Source of the DNA: Enterospora canceri | Taxonomy: Eukaryota; Microsporidia; Enterocytozoonidae | Assembly (NCBI GenBank): GCA_002087915.1 | Contig: LWDP01000015.1 | Span: 1-52,331, forward strand | Direction of reading: 5' to 3' | DNA: 52,331 nt | Part shown: piece after piece, positions 46,688 to 52,331 of the stretch | How positions within the stretch are numbered: the stretch's first letter is position 1 | Layout of the letters: the number at the start of each line of letters is the position of its first letter | The notes under the pieces: generated by a model | What the model was told of the DNA's origin: nothing | What the model saw: the letters and a program-made list of their open reading frames with translations, nothing else | The model's database searches: none | Translations under genes and position numbers: made by a program

Positions 46688-46948
46688 TCATTTAATGTTG
46701 TAATAAATATCTTTATAGCACTGTTGGAGTGTCAAGTGCGTTATTTCTTCATTAACAACACCTTCCGCTTCATCCTGGTTGAATACAAATGATATTTTCA
46801 TTTTACCATTTACAACAGCTACAAACTCAGAAATGAACTCAATATGACCAATCTGTACATCAATTGGTGTATCCAAATAGTAATTGTTCTTCAGTAAAGA
46901 CTCCGCATCAGAACTCTTCTCAATTGCATATGCTGAAAAATCATGCAT
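46688..46948 (-). CDS. Small protein, unrecognised
   Basis: An 86-residue acidic protein (MHDFSAYAIEKSS...) with alternating strand-like segments (VQIGHIEFISEFVAVVNGKMK) and a C-terminal helix. No C-run precedes the ATG at 46948, which weakens the start and the call. It is divergent from the MCM8-like gene. Function unknown. Confidence 0.45.
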   Translation of the reverse strand: MHDFSAYAIEKSSDAESLLKNNYYLDTPIDVQIGHIEFISEFVAVVNGKMKISFVFNQDEAEGVVNEEITHLTLQQCYKDIYYNIK

Positions 46949-47064
46949 ATTTTTAAGGTTGTTTTGAATTTATAGTCAAAATACAACTGTTTATGCATAA
47001 GGAGATAAGAACATGGTTTCTGTATTATACAGAAGATGAACAGAGGGTATTTAACAAGGATTAG

Positions 47065-48876
47065 GATGCCATACACCTCATTCTGGATGAATTGACGGAA
47101 CCTGAGATCAATGAGAATGTGTTTATTTGTGATTACGATTTCTATGCAAAATACGGTAACTTGAGATCGATTAGCTGTGCTGTATCTAAGTATTTGTACA
47201 AGAAAACAGACAAATTGTCCAAGATCAAGACAAGAATCAACATCAGCTCTTTTACAGGTTACAAATTAACCACAATTGAACAATTTTCACCTGAAATTGT
47301 TGGAAAATTCATTAAAGTGACTGGAATTGTAACACAAACAAAATCCACACAAATAAAAAGATGCATATTTATGCATGAATGCACTGTATGCAATAAACTC
47401 AGGAGACTGAACACAACAAATAATTCACCACAGTGTTCATGTAAGAATAAACAGCACCTATTCCACTCAAACCACCCAGAAACCACGATTGAAGAATCAC
47501 AAACCATTCTGGTTCAGTTACTACCAGAATATCAAATGAACACAATTGAAATTGTTCTACAGAATGAATTATGCAATAGAGCAGAACCTGGTGAAGTATA
47601 CGACTTCGTTGGCCAGGTTGAAATTCAACTGAAAGGAGAGAGCTACCACACATTTCTTGTTGCAAACAACATAAGAAGACACATCAGAGAAAGAGTCGAA
47701 ATCAACAAAGAGGATTTCATTGCATTTTCAAAAAAGAAGAATTTGATGGGGATATTGATCAATAGCGTGTTTGAAAACATAGCAGGCAATGAACTGATAA
47801 AGGCAGGATTATTGATGGCCATGTTTGGTGGAACTGAAAAATACACTGGCTCAGTTGCAGTATCAGATAAAATCCACGTACTGATCATTGGTGGAGCAGG
47901 ATTAGGAAAGACTAAAACACTCAAAGATTCCGCTAAAGCAGTCACCAACTCAAAATACTTTACAGGTGAAAATGATCATCACTTTCTATCCAATAAAACA
48001 ACAACAAGAAAGAAGCAACATTCTACCAAATGTGGAATAATCAAATTGGCACAAAATGGACTATGTTGCATTGATAACCTGGAAGAAATCAGAGATCTGT
48101 ACAATTTGAGTGACATTCTTCTGAATAATACAACAGTTGTAGCCACAACCAGATCAAAAAACAACACCTTTGATTCCACCAAAACCATAAAAGAGAATAC
48201 GAATCTGCCTACCGATGTCCTTGATTGCTTCAATCTGACATTTGTGATCAAAGACACACTCACCACGAAAGAAAACTACGAAATCAGTAGCAAAATGCTA
48301 AAGAGAATCGAAGGCAGCTTCGTTACCAACTTCAACAGCAGTTGCACCACCGAAACAACAACTAAACTGGATAAGTTGTTCCAGAAGGCAAGAAACACTC
48401 ACAGTTTCTACAAGGAAACAGATGAATCAGTCAATATCAATTTCATCAGGGGATATATTGAATACGCCAAATCACATTGCAAACCAAGGTTGTCTAGAGA
48501 ATCACAAGAGCATCTCATTGCCTATGCCAGAGAGAACAAACTCACAACCAAATCACTTGAAACCCTGATCAATATCACTGAATCAAATGCAAAAATGCAC
48601 CTGATGAGCACCACTGACCTAAATTGCGCAATGTTTGCTACCAAAATATTCAAAGAAACCAGCCAGACAAAGACAGTCACCAAATCAAAGGTGAAAATTG
48701 AAGATGCTCTCAAAAACTACAGGGCTGAATTCGGAACCAGAATCAACAAGGCCGCCCTGATAAAAATCATTGAGGAAACCAACGATGATACCAATGTGCA
48801 TAAAATACTAGATAAGCTTAATTATAGGGGAATAATTATCAGAAGAAACAAGGAGGAGTTTAAGATTGATTTGTAG
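47065..48876 (+). CDS. MCM8: Degenerate MCM-family protein, MCM8-like; 5' end uncertain
   Basis: The fold is MCM: an N-terminal OB region with a zinc-finger-like C-TVC...CSC, then an AAA+ core. Residue numbers below count the TTG at 47092 as 1. Walker A is IIGGAGLGKTKT (264-275), and the GLGK form points to MCM8 rather than MCM2-7. Walker B is GLCCIDNLEEI (322-332), where Asn replaces the catalytic Glu. The sensor-1 region (TTVVATTRSKNN) has no Asn at the usual place, and the arginine-finger segment LPTDVLDCFNL (371-381) reads DCF where SRF is expected. ATP hydrolysis is probably lost. No in-frame ATG lies near the N-terminus; the frame is open from 47065 (DAIHLILDEL...) right after a TAG, see findings for a possible intron. 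Confidence 0.7.
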   Translation, partial: DAIHLILDELTEPEINENVFICDYDFYAKYGNLRSISCAVSKYLYKKTDKLSKIKTRINISSFTGYKLTTIEQFSPEIVGKFIKVTGIVTQTKSTQIKRCIFMHECTVCNKLRRLNTTNNSPQCSCKNKQHLFHSNHPETTIEESQTILVQLLPEYQMNTIEIVLQNELCNRAEPGEVYDFVGQVEIQLKGESYHTFLVANNIRRHIRERVEINKEDFIAFSKKKNLMGILINSVFENIAGNELIKAGLLMAMFGGTEKYTGSVAVSDKIHVLIIGGAGLGKTKTLKDSAKAVTNSKYFTGENDHHFLSNKTTTRKKQHSTKCGIIKLAQNGLCCIDNLEEIRDLYNLSDILLNNTTVVATTRSKNNTFDSTKTIKENTNLPTDVLDCFNLTFVIKDTLTTKENYEISSKMLKRIEGSFVTNFNSSCTTETTTKLDKLFQKARNTHSFYKETDESVNINFIRGYIEYAKSHCKPRLSRESQEHLIAYARENKLTTKSLETLINITESNAKMHLMSTTDLNCAMFATKIFKETSQTKTVTKSKVKIEDALKNYRAEFGTRINKAALIKIIEETNDDTNVHKILDKLNYRGIIIRRNKEEFKIDL

Positions 48877-48890
48877 GAAATAAACAACCC

Positions 48891-49181
48891 ATGACAGAGC
48901 AGAAACCAAAGATTGAAATACTCCACTGGGACCTGGTAGCAACGTGGTCACTTGATCTACAGGTTGAGACGTGTACAATTTGCAGGAATCACATCATGGA
49001 CATGTGCATAGAGTGCCAGGATGACGCAGCAAACTCAAAGTGCATGCCAATTTGGGGGAAATGTGGTCACGCCTTCCACAAGCACTGCATCAACAAGTGG
49101 CTGAATACGAAGAACATCTGCCCATTGGATACTCAGATTTGGGTTGAAGACACAGACGCCAACAAATTGCAGAAGGAGTAG
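48891..49181 (+). CDS. RBX1: RING-box protein Rbx1/Hrt1, cullin ligase subunit
   Basis: RING-H2 subunit of SCF and other cullin-RING ubiquitin ligases. WSLDLQVETCTICRNHIMDM followed by CIECQDDA, WGKCGHAFHKHCINKWL and ICPLDTQIW is the Rbx1 signature, including the extra zinc ligands. 96 residues, close to the family ~108-120. Start at 48891 follows aaacaacccATG, 14 nt after the MCM8-like stop. Confidence 0.95.
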   Translation: MTEQKPKIEILHWDLVATWSLDLQVETCTICRNHIMDMCIECQDDAANSKCMPIWGKCGHAFHKHCINKWLNTKNICPLDTQIWVEDTDANKLQKE

Positions 49182-49232
49182 GCTGTAACAGTGTTTCAGA
49201 AACCAAAATTAATCCTGTATTCGTCATATGGC

Positions 49233-52211
49233 ATGGATCAGAATGAGAACGAGAAAGCAGTAGCATTCAACAAGAAGGCCAATACCAAGAAAATCACGTC
49301 ACTCAAGGAGTTCTTCACCTCTGAGCTCTCCTACGTCAACGACCTGACTCTTTGGGAGACTGGTTTCAGGAAGGAGATCCTGAACATGAAATGCATTCCA
49401 ACAAAACAGCGGTATCTTCTGAATGACATCATCTTCTGCAATTTGTCTCAAATTGTGAATTTGCACCAGGAGAATCTCGAACTGATGCAAGAAATCAATT
49501 ATCAGGCAATGAAGGCATCGTATGAGAAAAGAGGAAAGGAAATCAGTAAGCGGCTCATGAAGAAGACTGAGTTCATAATACCATTGGACGAGGACATCGA
49601 TGTGACCAAATTGGACTATGCCACCATTTACATGGACAACTTTCCCAAGGCATTTGCCTACTACATCGACTACACCAAAACACTTCCATTTGCAATCTAC
49701 GAGTTGGAGCGACTCAGATTCAACAACGCCGAATTCGCAGATGGCGTAGTGAACTGGCTCAGAAAGAACAAGGTCTACAACCTGGGCGTAAACCACTTCA
49801 TGTTCAGGCCATCTGTGAAAGCAGCCAGATACGGGATACTCTTTGACAATTTGATCAAAAGAGAGGTGACTGACACCATCAGAGAGATCTGGATCGGTCT
49901 CAAGGGAAACATCTCATCGGCAGTTGATGAGTTGGATCGAACATTCAAGGAGAGTTCGAAGTATTTCAACCTCTACGTCCTGAAGAAGCTGGTCACCTAC
50001 AGAATCGAATCACATAACATCTTTGCCCTGGGACTGGAACAGAAGGGCCTGAACATGATTCTGGAGACGCAGCTGATTGTGAAGAAGTCGATGGTTGAGC
50101 CAGCCTCGTACAAACAGGTCTACGTCTTCAACAAGATGCTTGTCATCTGCAACACGATATCCAATCAGTTTGAGAACATTGTGATTGATACGAGACCAAT
50201 ATTCCTGTCCAAATGCATAATAATGAGAAATAGAATGCCATTCTTCGACCAGTCAGACAACATCGACAACCTCTACCCAATCTACGTGATCCAGAAGGAG
50301 CTGCTTGACATCAAGGGCCTCTACTTCACGGACCAGTACTCCCGGAACGCGTTCTTTGAGAAGCTGAAACACGCGATAAAGCAGGCGATTCCTGCTCGCC
50401 AGAATGATCAATTCTTCTTTGACGAGGTAAACACCGTTGCTGCTGATAGCAAACTGACCTGCATCCTCGAATTCGAGAACAACGACACCGATGAGAACGG
50501 AGACACCTTCTACAACAGGCACAAGGAGACGTACGACCTGGATAAGACGGTCGTAGGGCAGTTGGAGGAGACGGTGTCAGAGAGCAGCAGCGTTGCGACT
50601 GAGGATGTCCACTGGGAGACGTATTCTGGGCTGCAATTTGAGTACGTGAAACACGAGGCGAAGTCGAAGGAGAGGAAGAAGTCGGTGCTACAGAAAAACT
50701 CCAAATCGGGGTCACTGCTGAAAACGAACCTGTTTGAGAAGTTCTACAACAACAAAATGGCGGAGAAGTCGGAGGAGTCGTCCGACCAGAGCGGCGATGA
50801 GGAGCAGGCTGAGGAGGAAGGCGGCTGCTGCAACATGCTGAAGACGAATCCGCTCTTCGCAGTCGACATCTCCATCCAGAAGCCGCTTTCTGGTGAAAAC
50901 AGGCCATTTACGGTCTATGCCACTGAAGAAGGCGTCTTTGTCCGCGTAGAGGGCGACGAGGAGGCAACGAAGATCTGGAACCAGGGCACCAGGAAGGTGC
51001 TCTACGACGAGAGGCACCAGCTGCTGATGTTCATGGTCGGCCCCCGCCTCCACGTCGCCCACTTCCACTCGACCATGCGCAGCATCAAGCCGCAGGAGCT
51101 GAGTCTCAAGATCGAGGACTTCTTCCACGGCTGCACCGACGACAAGACGTACGTGGTGCTGACTGTCTCAGGCGCCTACGACTTCTCGCTCATCTACCTC
51201 CTGAACATCGAGGAGCACGAGGAGCACAACCAGCTCGTCTTCCAGCGCAAGCTGTACATCGGCAACAAGATCTCGTCCCTCTGCTTCATCAGAAACCGCC
51301 TGATCATCGCATGCAAGGAGTTCGAGGTCGTCGACATCGACTCGTTGCGGACGCAGTCGCTGATCGAGGACTACGACACGTACACGGCCTCGTTCACGAG
51401 GGCGATCAGAAGCCTCGAGGCCAAGGCCACCTTCAAAATCGACTCAGAGACCTATTTGCTCTGCTACAGCGGAGTTGGCTTCTACATCGACCTGATGGGC
51501 AGATACAAACACAGCTCAATCTACTTCAACTGGGAAGAAAGGGCAAATCACTTCCGCCTCTACCGGAAATACGTCGTGGTTCTGAGCGACCACTTTCTGC
51601 AGCTGTTCGACCTGCGAAACGGGAGGCTGCTCCACTGCCGCGAGTTCGAGGACGGGCAGTTCGTGCTGAACAGTCGGAGACTGCGCGTCTTCAACGAGAC
51701 GGGGCAGTTTGAGATAGCGGAGAACGACGACTTCGTCCACGTGAGGAAGAAGAGGACGAAGAAGGCAGTTGATGGGGTTGGGCCGAGTATCGTGGCAAAC
51801 AGAAACATCTTCAGGCAGTATTCGATGCTGACTACGATACCAGCAGAATTCAGGGTTGTGAATCACACCGTGGCAGACCACACTGTTTCAGACGACCGTG
51901 TTCTGATGAAGAAGAGCAGGAGGAAGAAGATCAGGAAGCCACGGATCAAGCCAGGTGACATCCACAGGAAGCTGAGTGTGGACGAGGGCTGTTGGAGACT
52001 GAACAGGGCTGTGAGCAACAGGCGCATTCAGACTGAGCCAGTTGGAAGCGAGTTGCCTGCCATTGACAGGGTGGTTGTGACTGATGAGACAGTAGCAGCA
52101 CCAATTTACATGAAGGAGAATGTGTCAACTGAGACAATCAACGAGATCATCAAGGCGTATGAGGAGAAGTACAAGAATTACAGTCTGCTTTGTCTCAAGT
52201 TAGTGGGGTAG
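49233..52211 (+). CDS. ROM2: Rho guanine-nucleotide exchange factor, DH-PH-CNH (Rom1/Rom2 type)
   Basis: Activates Rho1 in the cell-wall integrity pathway in fungi. The 992-residue protein contains a DH domain (about 25-265; SLKEFFTSELSYVNDLTLWE opens it), a PH-like region (about 270-390; GLEQKGLNMILE, YKQVYVFNKMLVIC), a charged linker with Ser/Glu-rich stretches, and a CNH domain (about 535-850) with YLLCYSGVGFYIDLMGRYKH as its core. A basic C-terminal tail follows (LMKKSRRKKIRKPRIK). I start at the first ATG (49233); the frame extends to a GTG at 49191. Third codon positions become strongly G+C-rich between about 50500 and 51750. Confidence 0.88.
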   Translation: MDQNENEKAVAFNKKANTKKITSLKEFFTSELSYVNDLTLWETGFRKEILNMKCIPTKQRYLLNDIIFCNLSQIVNLHQENLELMQEINYQAMKASYEKRGKEISKRLMKKTEFIIPLDEDIDVTKLDYATIYMDNFPKAFAYYIDYTKTLPFAIYELERLRFNNAEFADGVVNWLRKNKVYNLGVNHFMFRPSVKAARYGILFDNLIKREVTDTIREIWIGLKGNISSAVDELDRTFKESSKYFNLYVLKKLVTYRIESHNIFALGLEQKGLNMILETQLIVKKSMVEPASYKQVYVFNKMLVICNTISNQFENIVIDTRPIFLSKCIIMRNRMPFFDQSDNIDNLYPIYVIQKELLDIKGLYFTDQYSRNAFFEKLKHAIKQAIPARQNDQFFFDEVNTVAADSKLTCILEFENNDTDENGDTFYNRHKETYDLDKTVVGQLEETVSESSSVATEDVHWETYSGLQFEYVKHEAKSKERKKSVLQKNSKSGSLLKTNLFEKFYNNKMAEKSEESSDQSGDEEQAEEEGGCCNMLKTNPLFAVDISIQKPLSGENRPFTVYATEEGVFVRVEGDEEATKIWNQGTRKVLYDERHQLLMFMVGPRLHVAHFHSTMRSIKPQELSLKIEDFFHGCTDDKTYVVLTVSGAYDFSLIYLLNIEEHEEHNQLVFQRKLYIGNKISSLCFIRNRLIIACKEFEVVDIDSLRTQSLIEDYDTYTASFTRAIRSLEAKATFKIDSETYLLCYSGVGFYIDLMGRYKHSSIYFNWEERANHFRLYRKYVVVLSDHFLQLFDLRNGRLLHCREFEDGQFVLNSRRLRVFNETGQFEIAENDDFVHVRKKRTKKAVDGVGPSIVANRNIFRQYSMLTTIPAEFRVVNHTVADHTVSDDRVLMKKSRRKKIRKPRIKPGDIHRKLSVDEGCWRLNRAVSNRRIQTEPVGSELPAIDRVVVTDETVAAPIYMKENVSTETINEIIKAYEEKYKNYSLLCLKLVG

Positions 52212-52232
52212 TTAGGTAGTTAGGGTGGTAGC
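52205..52232. repeat. Copy of the ggggtagttagggtggta word
   Basis: Directly at the ROM2 stop: ggggtagttaggtagttagggtggtagc, with an internal gtagttag duplication. Same word family as 24059-24082 and 34287-34307. Confidence 0.7.
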
Positions 52233-52276
52233 AATCATTTACTACTATAATAATAGTAGGGTAGATTTACTACTAC

Positions 52277-52331
52277 AATAATATTAGTGTCAATCATTTA
52301 CTATAATAATATTAGTGTCAATCATTTACTA
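52277..52331. repeat. 28-bp tandem repeat running off the right edge
   Basis: Unit aataatattagtgtcaatca plus tttactat occurs at 52277-52304 and again at 52305-52331 (cut by the window end). A related, shorter stretch (agcaatcatttactactataataatag) precedes it. Copy number is unknown. Confidence 0.9.

Noticed and set aside
46891..47076. 61-codon minus-strand ORF overlapping the 46688-46948 gene
   Set aside because: Low-complexity frame across the divergent promoter region, no start motif; overlaps a better candidate.

Overview
The window reads as a compact nuclear segment from a microsporidian (fungus-related intracellular parasite). The evidence is: very high gene density on both strands; genes mostly without visible introns; shortened eukaryotic informational proteins; and a run of C residues (CCC/CCCC, occasionally GGGG) within about 0-15 nt of most start codons, the known microsporidian start-site motif. 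I used that motif to choose starts, so many CDS begin downstream of the longest possible frame. No genus is claimed.

Layout. 1-3451: cytosolic leucyl-tRNA synthetase (minus, runs off the left edge), broken by three single-N joins, each flanked by a duplicated ~280-300 bp block. 3570-13500: membrane/secretory proteins, a PDI-like protein, an Ies6-like YL1-C protein, the SUB2/UAP56 helicase, a Ctf4-like beta-propeller protein and ribosomal protein eS8. 13526-21815: HRD1-like RING ligase, a zinc-finger protein with a J-like region, RPB5, tRNA-Ala, HOP1, proteasome beta-4 (PRE1) and SWI3/RSC8. 22092-33002: GFA1 (one frameshift), PWP1, a pair of related membrane proteins, eL33, an SPC25-like protein, RNA14, tRNA-Thr and a USP7/UBP15-type deubiquitinase. 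33003-34943: two more N joins with duplications, then PGS1. 34944-41876: a nearly 7-kb, very A+T-rich stretch with no long ORF, containing inverted repeats and, near its right end, one promoter-like element with a 31-codon ORF. 41877-52211: membrane-anchored AAA ATPase, phosphomannomutase SEC53, YIP1, TAF11, tryptophanyl-tRNA synthetase, a degenerate MCM8-like protein, RBX1 and a DH-PH-CNH RhoGEF. The window ends inside a 28-bp tandem repeat.

How the genes fit together. GFA1 and SEC53 feed amino-sugar and mannose pathways (chitin, GPI/O-mannosyl glycans of the spore wall), and the ROM2-like GEF is the family that drives Rho1 cell-wall signalling. PDI, HRD1, YIP1 and several single-pass proteins serve the secretory pathway. 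SWI3, an Ies6-like protein, TAF11, RPB5, SUB2 and RNA14 cover chromatin, transcription and mRNA processing. HOP1, the Ctf4-like protein, the MCM8-like protein and SPC25 concern replication, meiosis and chromosome segregation.

Most notable: the gene-free A+T-rich block (centromere candidate, or foreign/misassembled DNA) with its isolated promoter-like element; an MCM8-like protein missing the Walker B glutamate, the sensor-1 asparagine and the arginine finger; a LeuRS with a degenerate editing domain; a HOP1 homologue; and five N junctions that look like uncollapsed contig overlaps.
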